Source of the DNA: Thysanoteuthis rhombus
Lineage: Eukaryota > Mollusca > Cephalopoda > Oegopsida > Thysanoteuthidae
NCBI GenBank assembly: GCA_963457665.1
Contig: OY735224.1
Span: 50,568,311-50,632,310, forward strand
Direction: 5' to 3'
DNA length: 64,000 nt
The position numbers and the translations under genes were made by a program. The first letter of the stretch is position 1; every line of letters begins with the position of its first letter. Positions 36,701-47,818 of the stretch are shown here, in pieces. A model generated the notes under the pieces. It was not told where the DNA came from and made no database searches. It saw only the letters and a program-made list of their open reading frames with translations.

Positions 36701-37227
36701 AGCCTCTCAATGTTCAAATCTTGGTGGCAAAGATAAACCAATATAGAATACATAGCCAGCATACATATAATTTCAGAAATCACGACATATATAGTAGCTG
36801 CAATGGCCAAAACTATACCTAATGTCAATGTAATGACAATCAAAAATGCCAAGGCAATAAGTAGAAGGCGATGCTTTAGCTTCATCCTCTGGTTCACTGC
36901 AGAAGTATTGCTAGGCAATATTGGTCGAGGAAGATGAACCCGATTAGCTGTTGCTATGGTAGGTGTTGGAGCTTCCTCAATCCTAGGTGATAGTTGACCG
37001 AAGTTCACCCGGTAAGTAGGAGCCTCTACCATCGGTAGAACAGTACCAACGGATGTTGAGGCTCCCTCTATGCCTGGCAACGGTCTCTCAATATCCAGCG
37101 TGCACATTGGAGGACTCATAGTGATGGGTGGGTCCTCACCCATCTCTATGATGAAGGGGGTAATGGCCACTTCGATTGTCTCTGATGCTGCGGATGGTTC
37201 GGTTGGCTGGCTTCTTTTGTTGCTCAT
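36697..37227 (-). CDS. ORF A copy 7, reference intact copy, 176 aa; unrecognised membrane-type protein
   Basis: The family is not recognised. Residues 1-115 are polar and rich in Pro, Ser, Thr, Ile and Glu, with two related stretches 30 residues apart ('PGIEGAST' at 51-58 and 'PRIEEA' at 81-86, normally 'PRIEEAST'). A basic collar 'QRMKLKHR' (113-120) precedes a 47-residue hydrophobic run (121-167), broken only by Ser-Glu at 151-152. It is followed by a short polar tail 'CHQDLNIERL'. This suggests a C-terminal membrane hairpin or tail anchor with the N-terminus cytosolic by the positive-inside rule. No signal peptide or catalytic motif was seen. The start is ATG at 37225-37227 with A at -3. 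The stop overlaps the ORF B frame by two bases. Tandem amplification alone could keep the frame open, so expression and function are unproven. Confidence 0.6.
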   Translation of the reverse strand: MSNKRSQPTEPSAASETIEVAITPFIIEMGEDPPITMSPPMCTLDIERPLPGIEGASTSVGTVLPMVEAPTYRVNFGQLSPRIEEAPTPTIATANRVHLPRPILPSNTSAVNQRMKLKHRLLLIALAFLIVITLTLGIVLAIAATIYVVISEIICMLAMYSILVYLCHQDLNIERL

Positions 37228-37537
37228 GTTGGACTGTTTTTCTTGATATGATATATACGATTAATTTTTGTTAAGCTATTGAATTATTTTTGAGAGGAGA
37301 AAAACTGGGATCGATGCAATTTTAACAGTAAATGAAAGCAATCTTTGTACTATTGTCGATAAAACAAGAATTTTGCACAGTTTTCTTCCGATACGGCAGA
37401 ACATTAAGATGACGTTAAGTTGTCATGCTGAGAACGTTTACCGATCATAAGGAAATAAGCTTGACCATATTTGGAAACGTTTTCATTGATTAAATTTCAT
37501 AGCTATGTCATGATGATGATGATCATCATCATTATCA
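37228..37537 (-). other. Representative unit spacer with 20-bp palindrome
   Basis: This segment sits between the ORF B tail of one unit and the ORF A start of the next. 'ATGATGATGATCATCATCAT' at 37513-37532 is a perfect palindrome made of the LINE-type trinucleotide tail and its complement. A pyrimidine-rich stretch followed by AG ('tttttctcctctc ... aatag' on the minus strand) could serve as a splice acceptor before ORF A. No convincing TATA box at a workable distance, and no AATAAA between ORF B and the palindrome, was seen. Confidence 0.5.
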
Positions 37538-37935
37538 TCAGTCTTTTAGTATCAGTCGTTTGACATAGGCCTTCCCGAAGATTTGCAACACATCTCTATC
37601 ATGGGCGTCACAGAGCCAGTAGTTCCTGAACTTGTCTAGCGCTTCTTTCCATCGAACATTTTTCTGGCCTCGGTTGCACATGTGGTGTCGGGGGATCCAT
37701 GTTGTGAGTCTTGATCTCCATCGATTGTCTGCCATTCTTACAAGATGGCCAGCCCACTGCCATTTGAGATTTTTCATAGATTCTATGATGTCTCTAAGTC
37801 TTGTCTTTTCCCGGATGTACTGTGTTGTTTTGTGGTCTCTCCATGTGAGGCCCAGCATTATTGTTTCATGTGCACGTTGCATGGTTCCCACGTCTATGAT
37901 GAGGGGGGGTAATGGCCACTTTTGAGAAAATATTC
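37538..37935 (-). pseudogene. ORF B copy 7, frame-altered LINE RT fragment
   Basis: An enlarged G-run ('gaggggggg') shifts the N-terminal part, so the open frame begins at 'GTMQRAHETIMLG'. The C-terminus reads 'IFGKAYVKRLILKD'. Near-identical to copies 8 and 9, each 1,237 bp further on. Confidence 0.83.
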
Positions 37936-37942
37936 AAAGCCT

Positions 37943-38464
37943 CTAAATGTTCAAATCTTGGTGGCAAAGATAAACCAATATAGAATACATAGCCAGCATA
38001 CATATAATTTCAGAAATCACGACATATATAGTACCTGCAATGGCCAAAACTATACCTAATGTCAATGTAATGACAATCAAAAATGCCAAGGCAATAAGTA
38101 GAAGGCGATGCTTTATCTTCATCCTTTGGTTCAGTGCAGAAGTATTGCTAGGCAATATTGGTCGAGGAAGATGAACCCGATTAGCTGTTGCTATGGTAGG
38201 TGTTGAAGCTTCCTCAATCCTAGGTGATAGTTGACCGAAGTTCACCCGGTAAGTATGAGCCTCTACCATCGGTAGAACAGTACCAACGGATGTTGAGGCT
38301 CATTCTATGCCTGGCAACGGTCTCTCAATATCCAGCGTGCACATTGGAGGACTCATAGCGATGGGTGGGTCCTCACCCATCTCTATGATGAAGGGGGTAA
38401 TGGCCACTTCGATTGTGTCTGATGGTGCATATGGTTCGGTTGGCTGGCTTCTTTTGTTGCTCAT
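37943..38464 (-). pseudogene. ORF A copy 8, nonsense at codon 55
   Basis: Gly55 is TGA (38300-38302), from two base changes next to each other. The rest is open to the early TAG after 'QDLNI'. 'AHTYRV', 'RMKIKHR' and 'AIAGTIYVV' are distinctive. Copy 9 is the same sub-type without the stop. Confidence 0.87.
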
Positions 38465-38774
38465 GTTGGACTGTTTTTCTTGATATGATATATACGATTA
38501 ATTTTTGTTAAGCTATTGAATTGTTCTTGAGAGGAGAAAAACTGGGATCGATGCAATTTTAACAGTAAATGAAAGTAATCTTTATAATATTGTCGATAAA
38601 ACAAGAATTTTGCACAGTGTTCTTCCGATACGGCAGAACATTAAGATGACGTTAAGTTGTCATGCTGAGAACGTTTACCGATCATAAGGAAATAAGCTTG
38701 ACCATATTTGGAAACGTTTTCATTGATTGAATTTCATAGCTATGTCATGATGATGATGATCATCATCATTATCA

Positions 38775-39172
38775 TCAGTCTTTTAGTATCAGTCGTTTGA
38801 CATAGGCCTTCCCGAAAATTTGCAACACATCTCTATCATGGGCGTCACAGAGCCAGTAGTTCCTGAACTTGTCTAGCGCTTCTTTCCATCGAACATTTTT
38901 CTGGCCTCGGTTGCACATGTGGTGTCGGGGGATCCATGTTGTGAGTCTTGATCTCCATCGATTGTCTGCCATTCTTACAAGATGGCCAGCCCACTGCCAT
39001 TTGAGATTTTTCATAGATTCTATGATGTCTCTAAGTCTTGTCTTTTCCCGGATGTACTGTGTTGTTTTGTGGTCTCTCCATGTGAGGCCCAGCATTATTG
39101 TTTCATGTGCACGTTGCATGGTTCCCACGTCTATGATGTGGGGGGGTAATGGCCACTTTTGAGAAAATATTC
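38775..39172 (-). pseudogene. ORF B copy 8, frame-altered LINE RT fragment
   Basis: The predicted residues are the same as copy 7. The region before 'GTMQRAH' is shifted, here with 'atgtggggggg'. Confidence 0.83.
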
Positions 39173-39179
39173 AAAGCCT

Positions 39180-39701
39180 CTAAATGTTCAAATCTTGGTG
39201 GCAAAGATAAACCAATATAGAATACATAGCCAGCATACATATAATTTCAGAAATCACGACATATATAGTAGCTGCAATGGCCAAAACTATACCTAATGTC
39301 AATGTAATGACAATCAAAAATGCCAAGGCAATAAGTAGAAGGCGATGCTTTATCTTCATCCTTTGGTTCAGTGCAGAAGTATTGCTAGGCAATATTGGTC
39401 GAGGAAGATGAACCCGATTAGCTGTTGCTATGGTAGGTGTTGAAGCTTCCTCAATCCTAGGTGATAGTTGACCGAAGTTCACCCGGTAAGTATGAGCCTC
39501 TACCATCGGTAGAACAGTACCAACGGATGTTGAGGCTCCCTCTATGCCTGGCAACGGTCTCTCAATATCCAGCGTGCACATTGGAGGACTCATAGCGATG
39601 GGTGGGTCCTCACCCATCTCTATGATGAAGGGGGTAATGGCCACTTCGATTGTGTCTGATGGTGCATATGGTTCGGTTGGCTGGCTTCTTTTGTTGCTCA
39701 T
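39180..39701 (-). CDS. ORF A copy 9, intact, 173 aa
   Basis: Early TAG after 'QDLNI'. Distinct 'PYAPSDTIEV', 'AHTYRV' and 'RMKIKHR'. Very close to copy 8 but without its nonsense codon. Confidence 0.55.
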   Translation of the reverse strand: MSNKRSQPTEPYAPSDTIEVAITPFIIEMGEDPPIAMSPPMCTLDIERPLPGIEGASTSVGTVLPMVEAHTYRVNFGQLSPRIEEASTPTIATANRVHLPRPILPSNTSALNQRMKIKHRLLLIALAFLIVITLTLGIVLAIAATIYVVISEIICMLAMYSILVYLCHQDLNI

Positions 39702-40011
39702 GTTGGACTGTTTTTCTTGATATGATATATACGATTAATTTTTGTTAAGCTATTGAATTGTTTTTGAGAGGAGAAAAACTGGGATCGATGCAATTTTAAC
39801 AGTAAATGAAAGCAATCTTTATAATATTGTCGATAAAACAAGAATTTTGCACAGTGTTCTTCCGATACGGCAGAACATTAAGATGACGTTAAGTTGTCAT
39901 GCTGAGAACGTTTACCGATCATAAGGAAATAAGCTTGACCATATTTGGAAACGTTTTCATTGATTGAATTTCATAGCTATGTCATGATGATGATGATCAT
40001 CATCATTATCA

Positions 40012-40409
40012 TCAGTCTTTTAGTATCAGTCGTTTGACATAGGCCTTCCCGAAGATTTGCAACACTTCTCTATCATGGGCGTCACAGAGCCAGTAGTTCC
40101 TGAACTTGTCTAGCGCTTCTTTCGATCGAACATTTTTCTGGCCTCGGTTGCACATGTGGTGTCGGGGGATCCATGTTGTGAGTCTTGATCTCCATCGATT
40201 GTCTGCCATTCTTACAAGATGGCCAGCCCACTGCCATTTGAGATTTTTCATAGATTCTATGATGTCTCTAAGTCTTGTCTCTTCCCGGATGTACTGTGTT
40301 GTTTTGTGGTCTCTCCATGTGAGGCCCAGCATTATTGTTTCATGTGCACGTTGCATGGTTCCCACGTCTATGATGAGGGGGGGTAATGGCCACTTTTGAG
40401 AAAATATTC
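40012..40409 (-). pseudogene. ORF B copy 9, frame-altered LINE RT fragment
   Basis: As copies 7 and 8, with 'REETRL' and 'RSKEALDKF'. Confidence 0.83.
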
Positions 40410-40416
40410 AAAGCCT

Positions 40417-40938
40417 CTAAATGTTCAAATCTTGGTGGCAAAGATAAACCAATATAGAATACATAGCCAGCATACATATAATTTCAGAAATCACGACATA
40501 TATAGTAGCTGCAATGGCCAAAACTATACCTAATGTCAATGTAATGACAATCAAAAATGCCAAGGCAATAAGTAGAAGGTGATGCTTTAGCTTCATCCTC
40601 TGGTTCAGTGCAGAAGTATTGCTAGGCAATATTGGTCGAGGAAGATGAACCCGATTAGCTGTTGCTATGGTAGGTGTTGAAGCTTCCTCAATCCTAGGTG
40701 ATAGTTGACCGAAGTTCACCCGGTAAGTAGGAGCCTCTACCACAGCTAGGACAGTACCAACGGATGTTGAGGCTCCTTCTACGCCTGGCAACAGTCTCTC
40801 AATATCCAGCGTGCACATTGGAGGACTCATAGCGATGGGTGGGTCCTCACCCATCTCCTTGATGAAGGGGGTAATGGCCATTTCGATTGTCACTGATGCT
40901 GCGGATGGTTCGGTTGGCTGGCTTCTTTTGTTGCTCAT
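40417..40938 (-). CDS. ORF A copy 10, intact, 173 aa
   Basis: Carries the variant set 'SVTIEMAITPFIKEMG', 'IERLLPGVEGAS' and 'GTVLAVVEAP', which is shared in full only with copy 15 and partly with copies 19-20. 'KHHLLLI' replaces 'KHRLLLI'. Confidence 0.55.
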   Translation of the reverse strand: MSNKRSQPTEPSAASVTIEMAITPFIKEMGEDPPIAMSPPMCTLDIERLLPGVEGASTSVGTVLAVVEAPTYRVNFGQLSPRIEEASTPTIATANRVHLPRPILPSNTSALNQRMKLKHHLLLIALAFLIVITLTLGIVLAIAATIYVVISEIICMLAMYSILVYLCHQDLNI

Positions 40939-41262
40939 GTTGGACTGTTTTTCTTGATATGATATATACGATTAATTTTTGTTAAGCTATTGAATTGTTT
41001 TTGAGAGGAGAAAAACTGGGATCGATGCAATTTTAACAGTAAATGAAAGCAATCTTTATAATATTGTCGATAAAACAAAAATTTTGCACAGTGTTCTTCC
41101 GATACGGCAGAACATTAAAATGACGTTAAGTTGTCATGGTGAGAACGTTTACTGATCATAAGGAAATAAGCTTGACCATATTTGGAAACGTTTTCGTCGA
41201 TTAAATTTCATAGCTATGTCATGATGATGATGATCATCATCATTATCATCAGTCTTTTAGCA

Positions 41263-41645
41263 TCAGTCGTTTGACATAGACCTCCCCAGGATTTGCCACA
41301 CTTCTCTATGATGGGCGTCACAGAGCCAGTAGTTCCTGAACTTGTCTAGCGCGTCTTTCCATCGAACATTTTTCCGGCCTCAGTTGCACATGTGGTGTCA
41401 GGGGATCCATGTTGTGAGTCTTGATCTCCATCGATTGTCTCCATTCTTACAAGATGGCCAGCCCACCACCATTGGAGATTTTTCATAGATTCTATGATGT
41501 CTCTAAGTCTTGTCTTTTCCCGGATGTACTGTGTTGTTTTGTGGTCTTTCCACGTGAGGCCCAGCATTATTCTTTCATGTGCACGTTGCATGGTTCCCAA
41601 GTCTATAATGAAGAGGGTAATGGCCACTTTTGAGAAAATATTCAA
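41263..41645 (-). pseudogene. ORF B copy 10, frameshifted LINE RT fragment
   Basis: A one-base deletion ('gtctccattc' for 'gtctgccattc') changes frame after 'GHLVRM', so only 99 codons read from the TTG. The RT-tail sequence continues in another frame to the usual end at 41263. Confidence 0.86.
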
Positions 41646-42172
41646 AGCCTATCAATGTTCAAATCTTGGTGGCAAAGATAAACCAAGATACTATTCACAG
41701 CCAGCATACATATAATCTCTGAAATCACGACATTTATATTAGCTGCAATGGCCAAAACTATACCTAATGTCAATGTAATGACAATCAAAAATGCAAAGGC
41801 AATAAGTAGAAGGCGATGCTTTAGCTTCATCCTCTGGTTCACTGCAGGAGTATTGCTAGGCAATATTGGTCGAGGAAGATCAACCAGATTAGCTGTTGCT
41901 ATGGTAGGTGTTGAAGCTTCCTCAATCCTAGGTGATAGTTGACCGAAGTTCACCCGGTAATTAGGAGCCTCTACCATCGGTAGAACAGTACCAACGGATG
42001 TTGAGGCTCCCTCTATGCCTGGCAACGGTCTCTCAATATCCAGCGTGCACATTGGAGGACTCATAGCGATGGGTGGGTCCTCACCCACCTCTATGATGAA
42101 GGGGGTAATGGCCACTTCGATTGTCTCTGATGCTGCGGATGGTTCGGTTGGCTGGCTTCTTTTGTTGCTCAT
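41642..42172 (-). CDS. ORF A copy 11, intact, 176 aa
   Basis: 'NINVV/AVNS' tail. Distinct 'APNYRV', 'ANLVDLPRPILPSNTPAV' and 'LLIAFAFL'. Its protein equals that of copy 13. Confidence 0.55.
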   Translation of the reverse strand: MSNKRSQPTEPSAASETIEVAITPFIIEVGEDPPIAMSPPMCTLDIERPLPGIEGASTSVGTVLPMVEAPNYRVNFGQLSPRIEEASTPTIATANLVDLPRPILPSNTPAVNQRMKLKHRLLLIAFAFLIVITLTLGIVLAIAANINVVISEIICMLAVNSILVYLCHQDLNIDRL

Positions 42173-42496
42173 GTTGGACTGTTTTTCTTGATATGATATA
42201 TACGATTAATTTTTGTTAAGCTATTGAATTGTTTTTGAGAGGAGAAAAACTGGGATCGATGCAATTTTAACAGTAAATGAAAGCAATCTTTATAATATTG
42301 TCGATAAAACAAGAATTTTGCACAGTGTTCTTCCGATACGGCAGAACATTAAGATGACGTTAAATTGTCATGGAGAGAATGTTTACCGATCATAAGGAAA
42401 TAAGCTTGACCATATTTGGAAACGTTTTCATCGATTAAATTTCATAGCTATGTCATGATGATGATGATCATCATCATTATCATCAGTCTTTTAGCA

Positions 42497-42880
42497 TCAG
42501 TCGTTTGACATAGACCTCCCCAGGATTTGCCACACTTCTCTATGATGGGCGTCACGGAGCCAGTAGTTCCTGAACTTGTCTAGCGCGTCTTTCCATCGGA
42601 CATTTTTCCGGCCTCGGTTGCACATGTGGTCTTGAAGGATCCATGTTGTGAGTCTTGATCTCCATCGATTGTCTGCCATTCTTGCAAAATGGCCAGCCCA
42701 CAGCCATTTGAGATTTTTCATAGATTCTATGATGTCTCTAAGTCTTGTCTTTTCCCGGATGTACTGTGTTGTTTTGTGGTCTCCCAATGTGAGACCCAGC
42801 ATTATTCTTTCATGTGCACGTTGCATGGTTCCCACGTCTATGATGAAGTGGGTAATGGCTACTTTTGAGAAAATATTCAA
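42497..42880 (-). pseudogene. ORF B copy 11, open LINE RT fragment
   Basis: 127 codons open, with 'LGLTLGDHKTT', 'KWLWAGHFAR' and 'ILQDHMCNRG'. Its protein equals that of copy 13 of ORF B. Confidence 0.85.
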
Positions 42881-43407
42881 AGCCTATCAATGTTCAAATC
42901 TTGGTGGCAAAGATAAACCAAGATACTATTCACAGCCAGCATACATATAATCTCTGAAATCACGACATTTATATTAGCTGCAATGGCCAAAACTATACTT
43001 AATGTCAATGCAATAACAATCAAAAATGCCAAGTCAATGAGTAGAAGGCGATGCTTTAGCTTCATCCCCTGGTTCAGTGCAGAAGTATTGCTAGGCAATA
43101 TTGGTCGATGGAGATGAACCCGATTTGCTGTTGCTATGGTAGGCGTTGAAGCTTCCTCAATCCTAGGTGATAGTTGACCGAAGTTCACCCGGTAAGTATG
43201 AGCCTCTACCATCGGTAGAACAGTACCAACGGATGTTGAGGCTCCCTCTATGCCTGGCAACGGTCTCTCAATATCCAGCGTGCACATTGGAGGACTCATA
43301 GCGATGGGTTAGTCCTCACCCACCTCTATGATGAAGGGGGTAATGGCCACTTCGATTGTCTCTGATGCTGCGGATGGTTCGGTTGGCTGGCTTCTTTTGT
43401 TGCTCAT
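42877..43407 (-). pseudogene. ORF A copy 12, nonsense at codon 33
   Basis: Pro33 (CCA) is TAA at 43309-43311. Downstream the frame is open to the end. Distinct 'LNQGMKLKHR' and 'LLIDLAFL' (an Asp inside the first hydrophobic segment). Confidence 0.88.
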
Positions 43408-43731
43408 GTTGGACTGTTTTTCTTGATATGATATATACGATTAATTTTTGTTAAGCTATTGAATTGTTTTTGAGAGGAGAAAAACTGGGATCGATTCAAT
43501 TTTAACAGTAAATGAAAGCAATCTTTATAATATTGTCGATAAAACAAAAATTTTGCACAGTGTTCTTCCGATACGGCAGAACATTAAAATGACGTTAAGT
43601 TGTCATGGTGAGAACGTTTACTGATCATAAGGAAATAAGCTTGACCATATTTGGAAACGTTTTCGTCGATTAAATTTCATAGCTATGTCATGATGATGAT
43701 GATCATCATCATTATCATCAGTCTTTTAGCA

Positions 43732-44114
43732 TCAGTCGTTTGACATAGACCTCCCCAGGATTTGCCACACTTCTCTATGATGGGCGTCACAGAGCCAGTA
43801 GTTCCTGAACTTGTCTAGCGCGTCTTTCCATCGAACATTTTTCCGGCCTCAGTTGCACATGTGGTGTCAGGGGATCCATGTTGTGAGTCTTGATCTCCAT
43901 CGATTGTCTCCATTCTTACAAGATGGCCAGCCCACCACCATTGGAGATTTTTCATAGATTCTATGATGTCTCTAAGTCTTGTCTTTTCCCGGATGTACTG
44001 TGTTGTTTTGTGGTCTTTCCACGTGAGGCCCAGCATTATTCTTTCATGTGCACGTTGCATGGTTCCCAAGTCTATAATGAAGAGGGTAATGGCCACTTTT
44101 GAGAAAATATTCAA
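43732..44114 (-). pseudogene. ORF B copy 12, frameshifted LINE RT fragment
   Basis: Carries the same one-base deletion as copy 10, of which it is the duplicated partner. Confidence 0.86.
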
Positions 44115-44641
44115 AGCCTATCAATGTTCAAATCTTGGTGGCAAAGATAAACCAAGATACTATTCACAGCCAGCATACATATAATCTCTGAAATCACGAC
44201 ATTTATATTAGCTGCAATGGCCAAAACTATACCTAATGTCAATGTAATGACAATCAAAAATGCAAAGGCAATAAGTAGAAGGCGATGCTTTAGCTTCATC
44301 CTCTGGTTCACTGCAGGAGTATTGCTAGGCAATATTGGTCGAGGAAGATCAACCAGATTAGCTGTTGCTATGGTAGGTGTTGAAGCTTCCTCAATCCTAG
44401 GTGATAGTTGACCGAAGTTCACCCGGTAATTAGGAGCCTCTACCATCGGTAGAACAGTACCAACGGATGTTGAGGCTCCCTCTATGCCTGGCAACGGTCT
44501 CTCAATATCCAGCGTGCACATTGGAGGACTCATAGCGATGGGTGGGTCCTCACCCACCTCTATGATGAAGGGGGTAATGGCCACTTCGATTGTCTCTGAT
44601 GCTGCGGATGGTTCGGTTGGCTGGCTTCTTTTGTTGCTCAT
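44111..44641 (-). CDS. ORF A copy 13, intact, 176 aa
   Basis: Encodes the same protein as copy 11 through the 2,469-bp duplication. Confidence 0.55.
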   Translation of the reverse strand: MSNKRSQPTEPSAASETIEVAITPFIIEVGEDPPIAMSPPMCTLDIERPLPGIEGASTSVGTVLPMVEAPNYRVNFGQLSPRIEEASTPTIATANLVDLPRPILPSNTPAVNQRMKLKHRLLLIAFAFLIVITLTLGIVLAIAANINVVISEIICMLAVNSILVYLCHQDLNIDRL

Positions 44642-44965
44642 GTTGGACTGTTTTTCTTGATATGATATATACGATTAATTTTTGTTAAGCTATTGAATTG
44701 TTTTTGAGAGGAGAAAAACTGGGATCGATGCAATTTTAACAGTAAATGAAAGCAATCTTTATAATATTGTCGATAAAACAAGAATTTTGCACAGTGTTCT
44801 TCCGATACGGCAGAACATTAAGATGACGTTAAATTGTCATGGAGAGAATGTTTACCGATCATAAGGAAATAAGCTTGACCATATTTGGAAACGTTTTCAT
44901 CGATTAAATTTCATAGCTATGTCATGATGATGATGATCATCATCATTATCATCAGTCTTTTAGCA

Positions 44966-45349
44966 TCAGTCGTTTGACATAGACCTCCCCAGGATTTGCC
45001 ACACTTCTCTATGATGGGCGTCACGGAGCCAGTAGTTCCTGAACTTGTCTAGCGCGTCTTTCCATCGGACATTTTTCCGGCCTCGGTTGCACATGTGGTC
45101 TTGAAGGATCCATGTTGTGAGTCTTGATCTCCATCGATTGTCTGCCATTCTTGCAAAATGGCCAGCCCACAGCCATTTGAGATTTTTCATAGATTCTATG
45201 ATGTCTCTAAGTCTTGTCTTTTCCCGGATGTACTGTGTTGTTTTGTGGTCTCCCAATGTGAGACCCAGCATTATTCTTTCATGTGCACGTTGCATGGTTC
45301 CCACGTCTATGATGAAGTGGGTAATGGCTACTTTTGAGAAAATATTCAA
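44966..45349 (-). pseudogene. ORF B copy 13, open LINE RT fragment
   Basis: Encodes the same residues as copy 11 of ORF B (42497-42880). Confidence 0.85.
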
Positions 45350-45876
45350 AGCCTATCAATGTTCAAATCTTGGTGGCAAAGATAAACCAAGATACTATTC
45401 ACAGCCAGCATACATATAATCTCTGAAATCACGACATTTATATTAGCTGCAATGGCCAAAACTATACTTAATGTCAATGCAATAACAATCAAAAATGCCA
45501 AGTCAATGAGTAGAAGGCGATGCTTTAGCTTCATCCCCTGGTTCAGTGCAGAAGTATTGCTAGGCAATATTGGTCGATGGAGATGAACCCGATTTGCTGT
45601 TGCTATGGTAGGCGTTGAAGCTTCCTCAATCCTAGGTGATAGTTGACCGAAGTTCACCCGGTAAGTAGGAGCCTCTACCATCGGTAGAACAGTACCAACG
45701 GATGTTGAGGCTCCCTCTATGCCTGGCAACGGTCTCTCAATATCCAGCGTGCACATTGGAGGACTCATAGCGATGGGTTAGTCCTCACCCACCTCTATGA
45801 TGAAGGGGGTAATGGCCACTTCGATTGTCTCTGATGCTGCGGATGGTTCGGTTGGCTGGCTTCTTTTGTTGCTCAT
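45346..45876 (-). pseudogene. ORF A copy 14, nonsense at codon 33
   Basis: TAA at 45778-45780, the duplicated partner of copy 12. It differs from copy 12 at 'APTYRV' versus 'AHTYRV'. Confidence 0.88.
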
Positions 45877-46200
45877 GTTGGACTGTTTTTCTTGATATGA
45901 TATATACGATTAATTTTTGTTAAGCTATTGAATTGTTTTTGAGAGGAGAAAAACTGGGATCGATTCAATTTTAACAGTAAATGAAAGCAATCTTTATAAT
46001 ATTGTCGATAAAACAAGAATTTTGCACAGTGTTCTTCCGATACGGCAGAACATTAAGATGACGTTAAATTGTCATGGTGAGAACGTTTACCAATCATAAG
46101 GAAATAAGCTTGACCATATTTGGAAACGTTTTCATCGATTAAATTTCATAGCTATGTCATGATGATGATGATCATTATCATTATCATCAGTCTTTTAGCA

Positions 46201-46584
46201 TCAGTCGTTTGACATAGACCTCCCCAGGATTTGCCACACATCTCTATGATTGGCGTCACAGAGCCAGTAGTTCCTGAACTTGTCTAGCGCGTCTTTCCAT
46301 CGAACATTTTTCCGGCCTCGGTTGCACATGTGGTCTTGTGGGATCCATGTTGTGAGTCTTGATCTCCATCGATTGTCTGCCATTCTTGCAAAATGGCCAG
46401 CCCACCGCCATTTGAGATTTTTCATAGATTCTATGATGTCTCTAAGTCTTGTCTTTTCCCGGATGTACTGTGTTGTTTTGTGGTCTCCCAATGTGAGACC
46501 CAGCATTATTCTTTCATGTGCACGTTGCATCGTTCCCACGTCAATGATGAAGGGGGTAATGGCCTCTTTTGAGAAAATATTCAA
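46201..46584 (-). pseudogene. ORF B copy 14, open LINE RT fragment
   Basis: 127 codons open. Distinct 'FSKEAITPF' and 'CDANHRDVW'. Its unit falls outside the dimer pattern. Confidence 0.85.
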
Positions 46585-47111
46585 AGCCTCTCAATGTTCA
46601 AATCTTGGTTGCAAAGATAAACCAATATAGAATACATAGCCAGCATACATATAATTTCAGAAATATCGACATTTATATTAGCTGCAATGGCCAAAACTAT
46701 ACGTTATGTCAATGCAATGACAATCAAAAATGCCAAGGCAATAAGTAGAAGGCAATGCTTTAGCTTCATCCTCTGGTTCACTGCAGAAGTATTGCTAGGC
46801 AATATTGGTCGATGGAGATGAACCCGATTAGCTGTTGCTATGGTAGGTGTTGAAGCTTCCTCAATCCTAGGTGATAGTTGACCGAAGTTCACCCGGTAAG
46901 TAGGAGCCTCTACCACAGCTAGGACAGTACCAACGGATGTTGAGGCTCCTTCTACGCCTGGCAACAGTCTCTCAATATCCAGCGTGCACATTGGAGGACT
47001 CATAGCGATGGGTGGGTCCTCACCCATCTCCTTGATGAAGGGGGTAATGGCCATTTCGATTGTCACTGATGCTGCGGATGGTTCGGTTGGCTGGCTTCTT
47101 TTGTTGCTCAT
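46581..47111 (-). pseudogene. ORF A copy 15, nonsense at codon 136
   Basis: TTA to TAA inside the first hydrophobic segment (46704-46706) leaves 135 codons. The N-terminal half matches copy 10. The C-terminal part mixes both tail sub-types ('aatttcagaaat' next to 'catttatattagc'), so this unit is a recombinant. Confidence 0.87.
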
Positions 47112-47435
47112 GTTGGACTGTTTTTCTTGATATGATATATACGATTAATTTTTGTTAAGCTATTGAATTGTTTTTGAGAGGAGAAAAACTGGGATCGATG
47201 CAATTTTAACAGTAAATGAAAGCAATCTTTATAATATTGTCGATAAAACAAGAATTTTGCACAGTGTTCTTCCGATACGGCAGAACATTAAGATGACGTT
47301 AAGTTGTCATGGTGAGAACGTTTACCGATCATAAGGAAATAAGCTTGATCATGTTTGGGAACGTTTTCGTTGATTAAATTTCATAGCTATGTCTTGATGA
47401 TGATGATCATCATCATTATCATCAGTCTTTTAGCA

Positions 47436-47818
47436 TCAGTCGTTTGACATAGACCTCCCCAGGATTTGCCACACTTCTCTATGATGGGCGTCACAGAGCC
47501 AGTAGTTCCTGAACTTGTCTAGCGCGTCTTTCCATCGAACATTTTTCCGGCCTCAGTTGCACATGTGGTGTCAGGGGATCCATGTTGTGAGTCTTGATCT
47601 CCATCGATTGTCTCCATTCTTGCAAGATGGCCAGCCCACCGCCATTTGAGATTTTTCATAGATTCTATGATGTCTCTAAGTCTTGTCTTTTCCCGGATGT
47701 ACTGTGTTGTTTTGTGGTCTTTCCACGTGAGGCCCAGCATTATTCTTTCATGTGCACGTTGCATGGTTCCCAAGTCTATAATGAAGAGGGTAATGGCCAC
47801 TTTTGAGAAAATATTCAA
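47436..47818 (-). pseudogene. ORF B copy 15, frameshifted LINE RT fragment
   Basis: Has the copy-10 one-base deletion but reads 'KWRWAGHLARM' before it, not 'QWWWAGHLVRM'. Confidence 0.85.

Larger units (their letters stand above)
41030..45967. repeat. 2,469-bp higher-order duplication (two-unit dimer in tandem)
   Basis: About 41030-43498 and 43499-45967 are nearly identical two-unit blocks at an offset of 2,469 bp. ORF A copies 11 and 13 encode the same protein. Copies 12 and 14 share the same nonsense codon 33. ORF B copies 10 and 12 share the same single-base deletion. One visible difference is 'AHTYRV' versus 'APTYRV' in copies 12 and 14. The dimer recurs in part at 48753-50287 (offset 7,407 bp, three dimers). 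Confidence 0.9.
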
